Below are positions 18,405 to 27,460 of a DNA stretch of 64,000 nt, piece after piece. The notes beneath the pieces are model-generated. The model did not search any database, was not told the origin of the DNA, and saw only the letters and a program-made list of their open reading frames with translations. Every line of letters begins with the position of its first letter. Within the stretch, counting starts at the first letter, position 1. The stretch lies in contig JAISJD010000030.1 in NCBI GenBank assembly GCA_031261705.1, forward strand, positions 47,791 through 111,790, given 5' to 3'. This DNA is from Lactobacillales bacterium (lineage in GTDB: Bacteria; Bacillota; Bacilli; Lactobacillales; Streptococcaceae). The translations under genes and the position numbers were made by a program.

Positions 18405-19526
18405 ATGGGATTATTTGATAAGTTAAAAGAAGCATTCAAAAAACCTGAGGACTACAAAGCGCCGATTGACTTGATGAAGGAGCAGGAAGAAACTGCCATT
18501 CAAGAACCAGTCGTAGAGGAAGTTGAAGTGATTGAACCTGTCGAGGTGGAGGTCAAAGAAACCGAGCCAGTGGTAGAGGAAAACACGCAAGAAAAGTATA
18601 CAAAGGGTCTTGAAAAAACACGGAAAACCTTTTCAGAACGGATGAATGAGCTATTTGCAAACTTTAGAAGTGTGGATGAGGATTTCTTTGAAGAAGTCGA
18701 AGAAGCTTTAATCGGTGCCGATGTAGGTTTTGAAACGTCAATGAAAATCACAGAAGAATTACGCCAAGAAGTCAAATTACAAAACGCTAAGAAACCTGCC
18801 GTAGTGCAAAATCTTATCATTGAAAAATTGGTGGATTTGTATGAGGCAGAGGGTATTGGTGAAAATAATGCGATAAATCTACAAGAAAATGGGTTAACGG
18901 TCATTTTATTTGTTGGGGTCAATGGTGTTGGAAAAACGACTTCTATCGGAAAGCTTGCCAATCAATACAAGCTTGAAGGGAAAAAGGTTTTACTAGCAGC
19001 AGCAGATACTTTCCGAGCGGGTGCGATTAATCAGCTGGTAGTTTGGGGTGAACGTGCAGGCGTGGAGGTTGTTCGTGGCAAAGAGGGCGGTGACCCAGCA
19101 GCTGTAGTTTTTGACGCTGTAGTACGTGCGAAAAAGGAACATGCGGATGTTCTCTTGGTAGATACTGCTGGGCGTTTGCAAAACAAAGTCAACTTGATGA
19201 ATGAGCTAGAAAAAATCAAACGGATTATTGAGCGTGAAATTCCAGATGCGCCACATGAGGTTTTACTTGTGTTGGATGCAACTACAGGGCAAAACGCAAT
19301 GGTACAGGCAAAACAATTTAAAGAAACGACAGATGTAACGGGTCTTGTGTTGACCAAGCTTGACGGTACTGCAAAGGGTGGCATTGTCCTTGCCATTCGT
19401 AACGAGCTACATCTACCAGTAAAATTGGTTGGCTTAGGCGAAAAAATTACCGACCTACAAGAATTTGTTCCAGAAGATTTTGTCGTTGGTTTATTTAAAG
19501 AACTGATGCAGGATGAAAGTAAATAA
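18405..19526 (+). CDS. ftsY: Signal recognition particle receptor FtsY
   Basis: 373 residues. An acidic N-terminal A region (about residues 20-65, rich in EVEV/EPVVEE) is followed by the NG GTPase domain: GVNGVGKTTSIGKLA at about 171, DTFRAGAINQL, DTAGRLQNKVNLM and TKLDGTAKGG. It docks ribosome-SRP complexes at the membrane for insertion of membrane proteins. Last gene of the rnc operon; a strong terminator follows. Confidence 0.97.
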   Translation: MGLFDKLKEAFKKPEDYKAPIDLMKEQEETAIQEPVVEEVEVIEPVEVEVKETEPVVEENTQEKYTKGLEKTRKTFSERMNELFANFRSVDEDFFEEVEEALIGADVGFETSMKITEELRQEVKLQNAKKPAVVQNLIIEKLVDLYEAEGIGENNAINLQENGLTVILFVGVNGVGKTTSIGKLANQYKLEGKKVLLAAADTFRAGAINQLVVWGERAGVEVVRGKEGGDPAAVVFDAVVRAKKEHADVLLVDTAGRLQNKVNLMNELEKIKRIIEREIPDAPHEVLLVLDATTGQNAMVQAKQFKETTDVTGLVLTKLDGTAKGGIVLAIRNELHLPVKLVGLGEKITDLQEFVPEDFVVGLFKELMQDESK

Positions 19527-19537
19527 TGATAAAACGA

Positions 19538-19580
19538 TCGAATGATTAGAGAAATCTTATAGAATCATTCGATTTTTTTT
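19538..19580 (+). terminator. Terminator of the rnc-smc-ftsY operon
   Basis: TCGAATGATT (19538-19547) and AATCATTCGA (19563-19572) pair perfectly, followed by eight T. Confidence 0.93.
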
Positions 19581-19619
19581 ATTTTCAAGAATTTTTTTCA
19601 TGCTTTTTTCATAGACCCG

Positions 19620-19628
19620 TGATATAAT
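19620..19628 (+). promoter_or_regulatory. Extended -10 promoter of the glutathione operon
   Basis: TGATATAAT, a TGn extended -10 with perfect TATAAT (19623-19628), 42 bases before the first start codon. Confidence 0.55.
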
Positions 19629-19669
19629 CATAAAAAATTACATAAACTTATTAAACGGAAGTGATAGAC

Positions 19670-21058
19670 ATGTCAAAAGAAAAGGGTATACTTTTCAAAA
19701 AATATATCACTCCGACTATCGAAAACCAGCAAAATTACATAGGGATTGAAGTCGAAAATCCTATCATTCGATTAGACGGAACGGCGACTGATTTTGGAGT
19801 GATTCATGCGCTAATGGAACACTATGTAACAGACGGCTTTACGGTGCTTTCTCGTGATGACGACGGAGAAATTATTGCCTTAATAGAAGAAAAATCTGGG
19901 GATACGATTACCTTTGATTGCAGCTACAATAACTTAGAATACTCGCTTGGACGTGGAGAAGATTTACATGAGTTGAACAATCGTTTGAATCATTATTACT
20001 CTCTAGCACAAGAATTTTTAGAACCACAAGGACATTTACTAACTGGAATGGGCGTCAACCCTTACTGGCAAGAAAATGACGGTCGTGCAGTCGAAAGTCC
20101 ACGTTATCAAATGCTAATGAGCTACTTAGGAAGTTATTCAAATTATGAAACCGACTTCCCTAATTTTTTTCACAAATTTTCAAAATATGGGGGTTTTGTG
20201 AGCGCCTCTCAAGTACAATTAGATTTGAATATGGAGGATATGTTTGAAAAAATCAACATGTTCAATCGTTTGGAACCGTTGAAAGGTTATTTATTTGCTA
20301 ACTCTTATTTTTGGAATGAAAATTGGGACACGTTAATTTCTCGGGATATTTTCTGGGAACACTCCATGCACGGTATTTATCGTGAAAATGTTGGTACCTA
20401 TACACGGGACTTCACAACGGCTAATGATTTTATGACCCATATCGAAGAAACCAGTATGTTCTGTGCATTGCGTGGGGAAAAATACTACTATTTTTATCCG
20501 ATTCAAGTAAAAGATTATTTAGCACAAAAAGAAATTCAAGCTTATTATTACGACAAAACGCAGGATACCATCTTATCTGAAAGTATTCAGCCCGAGGAGG
20601 CGGATTTTGCTTATCACCGTAGCTATACGCTACAAGACGTGACCGCTAGAGGAACCGTGGAATTTCGTAGCGTTTGTGCGCAGCCTTTAAGTGAAAAAAT
20701 GACCGTTGCAGCTTTTCATGTGGGGTTATTTGCCAACTTTGAAGAACTACAGCAATTGCTCCAAGAAGAGCGGTTTGTTTGGTTAGTAAAAGGCGATTCC
20801 GAGGCTTTACGGCATCAGTTTTCAAAATTCACGATTCAACCCGATTCGGAAGAAAAAATGCAGGAATTTGCTCTTGCCGTTTTGGATTGTGCCAAAGCAG
20901 GACTAAAGAAACGTGGAAAAGAAGAAGAGGAATTTATTGAACCGCTTTATTTCCGAGCAAATTCTGGGCTAAATCCCGCAAAGTCTGCTTTACTAGAGTT
21001 AGAGAAGGGTCAACCCTTGGAAAATATTCTTCGACAATATGCGAAGTTAGAGAAATGA
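19670..21058 (+). CDS. GCS2-type glutamate-cysteine ligase-like protein
   Basis: A 462-residue protein resembling the GCS2/plant-type gamma-glutamylcysteine synthetase family: IGIEVENPIIRLDG near the start, LEYSLGRGEDLHEL, GMGVNPYW, VQLDLNMEDMFEK, LKGYLFANSYFW and ARGTVEFRSVCAQPLSEK. The predicted activity is joining of glutamate and cysteine, but a related carboxylate-amine ligase reaction is possible. The ATG at 19670 has ACGGAAG upstream; the GTG at 19661 overlaps that site. The stop overlaps the start of gshF by 4 bases (ATGA), so the two are translationally coupled. Having it beside a complete gshF is unusual. Confidence 0.7.
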   Translation: MSKEKGILFKKYITPTIENQQNYIGIEVENPIIRLDGTATDFGVIHALMEHYVTDGFTVLSRDDDGEIIALIEEKSGDTITFDCSYNNLEYSLGRGEDLHELNNRLNHYYSLAQEFLEPQGHLLTGMGVNPYWQENDGRAVESPRYQMLMSYLGSYSNYETDFPNFFHKFSKYGGFVSASQVQLDLNMEDMFEKINMFNRLEPLKGYLFANSYFWNENWDTLISRDIFWEHSMHGIYRENVGTYTRDFTTANDFMTHIEETSMFCALRGEKYYYFYPIQVKDYLAQKEIQAYYYDKTQDTILSESIQPEEADFAYHRSYTLQDVTARGTVEFRSVCAQPLSEKMTVAAFHVGLFANFEELQQLLQEERFVWLVKGDSEALRHQFSKFTIQPDSEEKMQEFALAVLDCAKAGLKKRGKEEEEFIEPLYFRANSGLNPAKSALLELEKGQPLENILRQYAKLEK

Positions 21059-23358
21059 GGAAGTGGCAACCGGTGGAAAATCAATTTAAAAAGAACTTAT
21101 TATTAAAAGAAGCTTTACCCTTTCTTTTACAAGCTCGTTTTGGTTTGGAAAAAGAGAGCCAACGTGTTGATTTAAAAGGAAATTTAGCAACCACGGATCA
21201 CCCGAAAGCCTTAGGAAATCGTGGCTATCATCCCTACATTCAGACAGATTTTAGTGAAACACAGCTAGAATTTATTTCCCCAGTGGCAGATAGTGCAAGA
21301 GAAGTTGTACGTTTTTTAGAGGCGTTTCATGATGTGGCACAGCGTTCCATGAATGAGGACGAAATGATTTGGCCACTTAGTATGCCGCCAGTTTTGCCTG
21401 AGCGTGAGGATAATCTGATTATCGCAAAGCTTGATAAGCATGAAGATGTACTTTATCGACGTTACTTGGCTCATACGTACGGAAAGCGTAAGCAAATGGT
21501 GAGCGGGATTCATTATAATTTTGAGTTCAGTCACGAGCTTATTCAAGCAATGTACCAAAATAGCATTAGTGGTGGAACGTTGGAGGAATATAAAACAGAG
21601 GTTTATATGAAACTAGCCCGGCAATATTTGCGTTATCGCTGGTTAGTCACCTATCTTTTTGGTGCCTCTCCTGTTGCCTATGCCAATTATTTTGAGGCTG
21701 GTGCTTCACTTGAAAAACCAGTCCGGAGTATCCGTAATAGCTCGCACGGCTACACCAATAAAGCGGATGTCTTTGCTTCCTATCGTGATTTACCAAGCTA
21801 CATGAAGCATATTCATGAAATGGTCGAGTTCGGTGTGCTTTCAGAGGAAAAGGAATATTATTCTTCTGTTCGCTTGCGCGGTGGGAAAAAAGTTTCTGAT
21901 TTACCAAAAACAGGGATTCGCTATATTGAGCTACGTAATATCGACTTAAATCCATTTCAACGAGTGGGTATTAGTGAAGAAACTATCAAGTTTTTACATG
22001 TATTTCTCCTGTATCTCGTGTGGGCAGATGAGATAGAGGATGCCGATGTGGCGCAAGAGCTTGGAAAAGAATACAACAATCTTGTGGCAATGGAATCTCC
22101 TTTTGAACAGACAGCAATGTTTGAAGAAGGAAAGCGCCTTTTTGCAGAATTACATGAATTTCTTCAATTAGCAGGGATTTCAGAGGACTATCAAAAATTA
22201 GTATTCGCTTATGAAGAAAAATTGTATCATCCAGAAGAAACCATTTCTGCCAAAATGGTGGAACTAAGTCAGACAGAGCCAGATTTTGCGACAAAATTTG
22301 GCTTAGAATATTATGAACAAGGACACGCACGTCCCTTCCAATTAGCAGGATTCACAGATATGGAGCTATCTACACAAACGTTAATGTTTGATGCGATTCA
22401 AAAGGGAATCGAGCTAGAAATTTTAGATGAAAATGACCAATTTTTAGAATTAAAACATGGAAATCACAAAGAATATGTAAAGAATGCCAATATGACTTCT
22501 CGTGATAATCAAATCGTGGTCTTAGCTATGGAAAATAAAATTGTCACGAAAAAGTTGTTAGAAAAAGCGGGCTTTCGTGTGCCAAGTGGTTATGAATTTT
22601 CAAGTATGGAAGAAGCGTTGCGGAGCTATCCTCTATTTGTGGGACAAACTATTGTGGTAAAACCAAAGTCGACAAATTATGGTCTGGGCATTTCCATTTT
22701 TAAAGAGGGGGCTAGTGAAGAGGCTTATCAATCCGCATTAAACATTGCTTTTAGTGAAGATAGTGACGTCTTGGTGGAGGAATTTTTACCGGGGACTGAA
22801 TATCGTTTCTTCGTACTAGACGGAAAAGTTCGGGCAATTTTATTACGTGTACCGGCAAATGTAGTGGGTGATGGGCATTCAACCATTCAAGAATTGGTGG
22901 AAATAAAAAATCAAGATCCGTTGCGTGGCCCTCATCACCGTTATCCATTAGAATGGATTGGCTTGGGTGAGCTAGAGCAGCTCATGCTAAAAGGGCAAGG
23001 CTATACTGTTCAAAGTGTACCGGCAAAAGATGAAGTTGTCTATCTTCGTGAAAATTCTAATATATCTACTGGGGGCGACTCCATTGATGTGACCGATGAT
23101 TTTGACGAAAGCTATAAGAAAATTGCGGCAGAGGCAGTTTCTTCCCTCGGTGCAGAAATTTGTGGCATTGATTTAATCATTCCAGATAAAAACATTCAAG
23201 CAATGAAAAACAGCAAAACTTATGGGATTATCGAGGCAAATTATAATCCAGCTATGCACATGCACGTGTATCCCTATGCTGGAAAGGGTCGTCGTTTGAC
23301 CAAATATGTGTTACAATTGTTGTTCCCAGAGGTGTTTGAAAATGAGAAGACAATTTAA
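21055..23358 (+). CDS. gshF: Bifunctional glutamate-cysteine ligase/glutathione synthetase
   Basis: 767 residues, the usual size for GshF (GshAB) of Gram-positives. Residues 1 to about 500 form the class I glutamate-cysteine ligase half (FGLEKESQRVD, MIWPLSMPP, VSGIHYNFEFSH, IRYIELRNIDLNPF). The C-terminal ATP-grasp half (KPKSTNYGLGI, LVEEFLPGTEYRFFVLDGKV, ICGIDLIIPD, IIEANYNPAMHMHVYP) adds glycine. Together they make glutathione in the cytosol. It begins inside the stop of the GCS2-type gene and its end overlaps the VanZ-like gene by 17 bases, so all three probably form one operon. Confidence 0.95.
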   Translation: MRKWQPVENQFKKNLLLKEALPFLLQARFGLEKESQRVDLKGNLATTDHPKALGNRGYHPYIQTDFSETQLEFISPVADSAREVVRFLEAFHDVAQRSMNEDEMIWPLSMPPVLPEREDNLIIAKLDKHEDVLYRRYLAHTYGKRKQMVSGIHYNFEFSHELIQAMYQNSISGGTLEEYKTEVYMKLARQYLRYRWLVTYLFGASPVAYANYFEAGASLEKPVRSIRNSSHGYTNKADVFASYRDLPSYMKHIHEMVEFGVLSEEKEYYSSVRLRGGKKVSDLPKTGIRYIELRNIDLNPFQRVGISEETIKFLHVFLLYLVWADEIEDADVAQELGKEYNNLVAMESPFEQTAMFEEGKRLFAELHEFLQLAGISEDYQKLVFAYEEKLYHPEETISAKMVELSQTEPDFATKFGLEYYEQGHARPFQLAGFTDMELSTQTLMFDAIQKGIELEILDENDQFLELKHGNHKEYVKNANMTSRDNQIVVLAMENKIVTKKLLEKAGFRVPSGYEFSSMEEALRSYPLFVGQTIVVKPKSTNYGLGISIFKEGASEEAYQSALNIAFSEDSDVLVEEFLPGTEYRFFVLDGKVRAILLRVPANVVGDGHSTIQELVEIKNQDPLRGPHHRYPLEWIGLGELEQLMLKGQGYTVQSVPAKDEVVYLRENSNISTGGDSIDVTDDFDESYKKIAAEAVSSLGAEICGIDLIIPDKNIQAMKNSKTYGIIEANYNPAMHMHVYPYAGKGRRLTKYVLQLLFPEVFENEKTI

Positions 23359-23845
23359 AAATGGAAACATGTGGTTAGTTCTTGTATTTATCGTCATGGG
23401 TGTGCTATTTTATAGCTCATCTCAAACGTATCATGAACAAACTCAGCTTCCCTTGCTTCATAAGTTATTAAAATCAGAACCACTCAAAGCGCAACTAAGC
23501 AGTATTAATTTTCAGTATGCGGACGAACAAATTTCTATTAAGGATAGTGGCTATTTTTCTTTCGTAGAATTTTTCATTCGCAAAGGTGCTCATCTATCCA
23601 TGTACTTTTTATTAGGAAGTTTTTGGTTCCTTGCCCTTGAAAAACGGATGAAACCCAATATTTTAGTCGCATTTGTCAGCTGGCAAGCAGCGACTGGCTA
23701 TGCAGGTTTGGATGAATTTCACCAGATGCTGACAGGCGATAGGACGCCACTTTTTCATGATGTAGTGCTTGATAGTGTTGGCGCACTTCTTGCAGTGGTT
23801 GGTTTTTTACTAGTGCGAGCGATAGAACGCAAAAAACGAAGATAA
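23342..23845 (+). CDS. VanZ-like membrane protein
   Basis: A 167-residue protein with an N-terminal membrane segment and about three more. The VanZ-family core is visible: FFIRKGAHLSMYFLLG and GYAGLDEFHQMLTGDRTPLFHDVVLDSVGA. The VanZ family is tied to low-level teicoplanin resistance and has otherwise unclear roles; nothing here links it to a van cluster. The ATG at 23342 lies inside the last codons of gshF, with GAGG about 8 bases upstream. Confidence 0.85.
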   Translation: MRRQFKNGNMWLVLVFIVMGVLFYSSSQTYHEQTQLPLLHKLLKSEPLKAQLSSINFQYADEQISIKDSGYFSFVEFFIRKGAHLSMYFLLGSFWFLALEKRMKPNILVAFVSWQAATGYAGLDEFHQMLTGDRTPLFHDVVLDSVGALLAVVGFLLVRAIERKKRR

Positions 23846-23852
23846 CAGTTTT

Positions 23853-23892
23853 AGCTTTTGCAGAGAGTCTCTCTTTGCAGGGGCTTTTTTTG
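23853..23892 (+). terminator. Terminator of the gshF operon
   Basis: AGCTTTTGCAGAGAG pairs with CTCTTTGCAGGGGCT around a short loop, then TTTTTT. Confidence 0.85.
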
Positions 23893-23949
23893 TTGAAAAA
23901 AAATTTTTTTGAAGAAAATTTAAGGAAAAGAGAAAATTTTTTAAAGTTT

Positions 23950-23962
23950 TTGCGTAATTTAT
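23950..23962 (+). promoter_or_regulatory. Possible competence sigma factor (ComX/SigH-like) box of comG
   Basis: No convincing sigma-A promoter lies before comGA. TTGCGTAATTTA (23950-23961), about 20 bases before the start codon, loosely resembles the short -10-type boxes used by ComX/SigH-type factors in related genera. Assigned by position and similarity only. Confidence 0.25.
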
Positions 23963-23980
23963 TAAAAAGGGGGAAATTTT

Positions 23981-24940
23981 ATGGACGTAAAAGAATACGC
24001 AAAAAAAATATTAGAGAAAGGAGTCAGTGAGGGAGTCAATGATTTTTATTTGTTACCAAGAAACCGTGGCTATCAATTATTTTTCCGAAAAATCAATAAA
24101 ATGGAGTTGATTGATAATTTGGAAACGAAGTTCGGTGAAATGTTAATTGTACATTTTAAATACCGCGGTGGAATGAGCGTTGGCGAAAGACGTCGGGCTC
24201 AGCTAGGTGCCTTTTCGGAAATTATTCATCAAAAGGAGCGACGGTTCCGACTGTCCACGGTGGGAGATTTTAAACAGCAGGAAAGTTTAGTTTTGCGATT
24301 TTTACACGTCTTAGGAGAGAAAAAGTGTGAGTATTTCTTTCCAGAGCAATTTGAGCGCTTAATAAAAATGACGCGTACTAGAGGATTATTTCTATTTTGC
24401 GGGCCAGTTGGTTCAGGAAAAACGACCACTTTGTATGAGTTATGTAAGGAAAGGCACTTTGGCAATCAAATTATTGCTATCGAGGATCCAGTCGAAGTGG
24501 TGAGCGAGAATATTTTACAACTCCAGGTCAACGAGTCTATCGGAAGTGACTATGATTCACTGATTAAACTCTGTCTACGTCATCGCCCAGATATTTTAGT
24601 CGTTGGAGAAATCCGTGATGAAAAAACCGCTCGAGCAGTTGTTCGTGCGACTCTAACAGGGCATACGGTATTTTCCACTCTACATGCTCGAAATATTCAA
24701 GGAGTCTATCAGCGGTTGTTAGAGCTTGGCGTCTCTGAGGGAGAGCTTAGAGAATGTCTGGAGGGGATTATTTATCAGCGGATATTTGCGAGCAGTGATA
24801 GAACCCCAGCCGCGCTTTTTGATATTGCTTTACGAGGGAGAGATTGGAGTGAACAAAGTCAATGGAAAGAAAATATCGAGTTTTTATTCAAACATGGGTG
24901 CATATCTGAGGAAACCTATCACGAAGAAAAAAATGTCTAG
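23981..24940 (+). CDS. comGA: Competence pseudopilus assembly ATPase ComGA
   Basis: A 319-residue PilT/GspE-superfamily ATPase that powers pseudopilus assembly for DNA uptake at the membrane. Walker A GPVGSGKTT is at 141-149. The Asp box AIEDPVE, Walker B RPDILVVGEIRDEKTA and the His box STLHARN follow. It lacks the long N-terminal extension of type IV pilus ATPases, as usual for ComGA. First gene of the seven-gene comG operon; its 3' end overlaps comGB by 8 bases. RBS AAAGGGGG. Confidence 0.95.
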   Translation: MDVKEYAKKILEKGVSEGVNDFYLLPRNRGYQLFFRKINKMELIDNLETKFGEMLIVHFKYRGGMSVGERRRAQLGAFSEIIHQKERRFRLSTVGDFKQQESLVLRFLHVLGEKKCEYFFPEQFERLIKMTRTRGLFLFCGPVGSGKTTTLYELCKERHFGNQIIAIEDPVEVVSENILQLQVNESIGSDYDSLIKLCLRHRPDILVVGEIRDEKTARAVVRATLTGHTVFSTLHARNIQGVYQRLLELGVSEGELRECLEGIIYQRIFASSDRTPAALFDIALRGRDWSEQSQWKENIEFLFKHGCISEETYHEEKNV

Positions 24941-25931
24941 TAAGGAGCAGCATCGCTTTTTATCCTTATTTGAAACATTATTAGCAAGCGGCTTTTCCTT
25001 GTTGGAGGCATTAAATTTCTTGGATAAATTACCCTCTGTAAAGCAGGAAGAAGTACGAGTGATTCGAGAAAGTTTCCAGGCAGGTGAAAACTTAGCCCGT
25101 GGGTTTGAAAAATTGAATTTTCCAAAGGCGGTTGTCGTTCAGCTAGAATTTGCAGAGATTCACGGCGACTTACTTTCAACATTAGCCAGTATGAAACAGT
25201 ATCAAAAAACGAAAGCAGAACAGCAGCAGAAGTTAGTGAAGATTGCCTCTTATCCTGCGTTACTCCTAATATTTCTCTTTGTTTTATTGATTGCACTGCG
25301 ACAATATTTGTTGCCACAATTACAAGAGAACCTAATGTTAAGTAGTAGCTGGAGCGTGAAATTCATTGAATATGGGCCTTATGGGATTCTCGTTTTTTTA
25401 GGTGTGTTGGGCGGGACTATTCTTATTTTAAAGCTCTTTTTATCAAGGAAAAGTAGTTTGTATCGTGCCACTTTTTACGCGAAACTACCTTTTTTTGGCA
25501 AGCTCTATCAGTTTTATTTGACGAGCTATATCAGTCGGGAATGGGGAAGACTATTTCAACAGGGATTAGAGTTAAAAGATATTGTGCAGATAATGAAACA
25601 ATTAACCACTTACCCATTACTCACGGAGTTATCAGAACAAATGGAACGAGAGCTTCAAAACGGTTATTCCTTTCATGAGCAGGTGGAAAGCTGGGCATTT
25701 GTAAATGATGAATTTGGTGTAATGGTGCGACAGGGGGAGGTGAAGGCACGTTTAGGAGAAGAATTATTAATTTATAGTCAGTTGATTTGGAAAATGATGT
25801 TAGAAAAAGTTGAAAAAGCTATGCAGTGGATACAACCTTTAGTTTTTCTTTTTGTGGCGCTGATGATTGTATCCATTTACGGCGCATTACTGTTACCAAT
25901 TTACAGCAATATGGGGGAGGTTATTAAATGA
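24933..25931 (+). CDS. comGB: Competence pseudopilus membrane protein ComGB
   Basis: 332 residues from the ATG at 24933, which overlaps the end of comGA. It has the GspF/PilC layout: two cytoplasmic helical repeats (LFETLLASGFSLLEALNFL and EWGRLFQQGLELKDIVQIM) and about three membrane segments (residues around 110-130, 155-180 and near the C-terminus). It forms the inner-membrane platform for pseudopilus assembly. An upstream in-frame ATG at 24894 is an alternative; neither has a strong ribosome-binding site. The stop overlaps the comGC start (ATGA). Confidence 0.92.
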   Translation: MSSKEQHRFLSLFETLLASGFSLLEALNFLDKLPSVKQEEVRVIRESFQAGENLARGFEKLNFPKAVVVQLEFAEIHGDLLSTLASMKQYQKTKAEQQQKLVKIASYPALLLIFLFVLLIALRQYLLPQLQENLMLSSSWSVKFIEYGPYGILVFLGVLGGTILILKLFLSRKSSLYRATFYAKLPFFGKLYQFYLTSYISREWGRLFQQGLELKDIVQIMKQLTTYPLLTELSEQMERELQNGYSFHEQVESWAFVNDEFGVMVRQGEVKARLGEELLIYSQLIWKMMLEKVEKAMQWIQPLVFLFVALMIVSIYGALLLPIYSNMGEVIK

Positions 25932-26269
25932 AATTATCAGAAAAAAAGAAACAAATTATTAGCAAGTGGTTGAAGAAGAAAAATCGAGGGTTTACTCTTT
26001 TAGAAATGTTATTTGTTATATTTGTCATTGCAGTGCTCATGCTACTTTTTGTTCCTAATTTAATGGAGCATAAGGATTATGCAACGAAAAAGAGCGACGA
26101 GGCATTAGTGAAAGTGGTGGATGAACAGTTCGAGCTTTACATGTTGAATCATGACATAACGGACAAGCCCGATTTAAAAACGCTAGTTGATGAAAATTAT
26201 ATCACAAAGCAACAATCCGAAAAATACACTGCGGTAGAAGCAAAAGTACATGAAAATGAGAAACAGTAG
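25928..26269 (+). CDS. comGC: Major competence pseudopilin ComGC
   Basis: 113 residues. A basic leader of about 21 residues ends at G-FTLLEMLFVIFVI, the class III prepilin cleavage site with Phe at +1 and Glu at +5, followed by the membrane/assembly helix. The prepilin peptidase ComC is not in the window. It is the main subunit of the DNA-uptake pseudopilus. The first base pairs of the gene overlap the comGB stop, and the end overlaps comGD. Confidence 0.95.
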   Translation: MKLSEKKKQIISKWLKKKNRGFTLLEMLFVIFVIAVLMLLFVPNLMEHKDYATKKSDEALVKVVDEQFELYMLNHDITDKPDLKTLVDENYITKQQSEKYTAVEAKVHENEKQ

Positions 26270-26696
26270 AGGGTATACCTTATTAGAAACGTTGATTGTT
26301 TTGTTTGTTGTTAGTTCATTTTTATTCTTACCAAGTTTGGCTTTGGACAAATTTCAACAAACACAAGAAAATCAACAGTTTTATGGGAGTTTTGAAAAGC
26401 ATGTCATAAGTGCGCAGGAGCTTGCGATTACTTCTGTTCAAGAATGTACGATTAAATTGACAGAGAATCAGCGAAAAATTTGTTTTGATTTTGGCATGGG
26501 AAAAGAAACACGTTGGCAATTAACGCTGCCCAAAAATGTGGTGTTAGACAGCAGTAAGGGAACGATTGGGTTTACGATTTCGGGGAGTACGAAAGAAATA
26601 GGAAATGTTGTTTTCATGGATAAATTATCAAACAAGCATGTAAAGTATCAGTTTGAACTGGGAAGTGGTAAATATCGAAAGACGGAATATTACTAA
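26250..26696 (+). CDS. comGD: Minor competence pseudopilin ComGD
   Basis: 148 residues with a short leader ending MRNSRG-YTLLETLIVLFVV, a type IV pilin-like N-terminus with Glu+5, then a hydrophobic helix and a soluble domain. It is a minor pseudopilin by operon position. The ATG at 26250 lies within the end of comGC; an ATG at 26256 is also possible. The two cysteines (ECTI, KICFD) could form a disulfide. Confidence 0.88.
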   Translation: MKMRNSRGYTLLETLIVLFVVSSFLFLPSLALDKFQQTQENQQFYGSFEKHVISAQELAITSVQECTIKLTENQRKICFDFGMGKETRWQLTLPKNVVLDSSKGTIGFTISGSTKEIGNVVFMDKLSNKHVKYQFELGSGKYRKTEYY

Positions 26697-26991
26697 ACTT
26701 AGAGGATATATTTTACTAGAGGCGGTGGTTACTTTATTTTTGCTGAGTGTAACAGTGATTTCATTTTTAGAGCTAACCACTACTATCGAAAAAATGAATC
26801 ACGAAACCTTGAAGAATCTGACCTTTCATCAAAAAACGAGGGAAAACCTTGAGGAATTAGAGATAAATCATACCGCTAATGTGAAAACGGACGATGTAGA
26901 GACAAGTGTTATCAAAAATGGAGAAACGATGATGAAAGTCATTTCGACTTATAAGGGACAGAAATTAGATGTTGAATTATTGGAGAAGTAG
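26653..26991 (+). CDS. comGE: Minor pseudopilin ComGE
   Basis: Pilin-like start LRG-YILLEAVVTLFLLSVTV, then a short soluble domain; it matches ComGE by order in the operon. The start codon is uncertain. TTG at 26653 opens the frame 44 bases inside comGD, GTG at 26665 is another option, and a non-canonical ATT at about 26689 preceded by GACGGA would give a leader of normal ComGE length. Translation is probably coupled to comGD. Confidence 0.8.
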   Translation: MNWEVVNIERRNITKLRGYILLEAVVTLFLLSVTVISFLELTTTIEKMNHETLKNLTFHQKTRENLEELEINHTANVKTDDVETSVIKNGETMMKVISTYKGQKLDVELLEK

Positions 26992-27460
26992 AGCGCGTGC
27001 CTTTACGTTGTTAGAATGTATGGTGGCGCTTATGGTGTTGGCGGGGAGTGTCTTACTTTGTGAGGCACTCGTCAGTCAAATTAAGACAGAGCAACGAAAT
27101 TGGGCGATGATAGATGAAAAAGAGTGGGCAACCTTTGTAAAGCTTGTCGATACAGAGTTAAAAAAATCAACGATGAAACAATGCAGTCCCACCGAGCTGC
27201 AGTATGACCTGAGAGAATTTGGAAAAACCAAAAGCACTACGATGAAAATTTTCTATGTTTCAGATAAAAAAGAAATTCAACGTCGTGTGGTGGGAAGTGC
27301 TGGCTTTCAACCGTTATTAGAAAATGTACAAACCGTGAATTTTCAGCAGGTGGGGGACAAATTTGTTTTACAGGTGACTTTTGTTTCTGGGAAGGAATTT
27401 AGTGCGAGGTGGCATTGGCGACAGACGGAGGAGAAAAAAGTTGAGAATGAAACGACCTAA
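26969..27460 (+). CDS. comGF: Minor pseudopilin ComGF
   Basis: 163 residues. Leader SRARA-FTLLECMVALMVLAG is a clear prepilin site, followed by a soluble domain containing FQPLLENVQTVNF, typical of the ComGF family. The ATG at 26969 overlaps comGE by 23 bases, with AAGGGACAG upstream. Component of the competence pseudopilus base or tip. Confidence 0.9.
   Translation: MLNYWRSRARAFTLLECMVALMVLAGSVLLCEALVSQIKTEQRNWAMIDEKEWATFVKLVDTELKKSTMKQCSPTELQYDLREFGKTKSTTMKIFYVSDKKEIQRRVVGSAGFQPLLENVQTVNFQQVGDKFVLQVTFVSGKEFSARWHWRQTEEKKVENETT

Noticed and set aside
19670..23358. GCS2-like gene and gshF as one frameshifted gene
   Set aside because: gshF is full length by itself and the upstream product has its own complete family pattern; the 4-base overlap is ordinary coupling.
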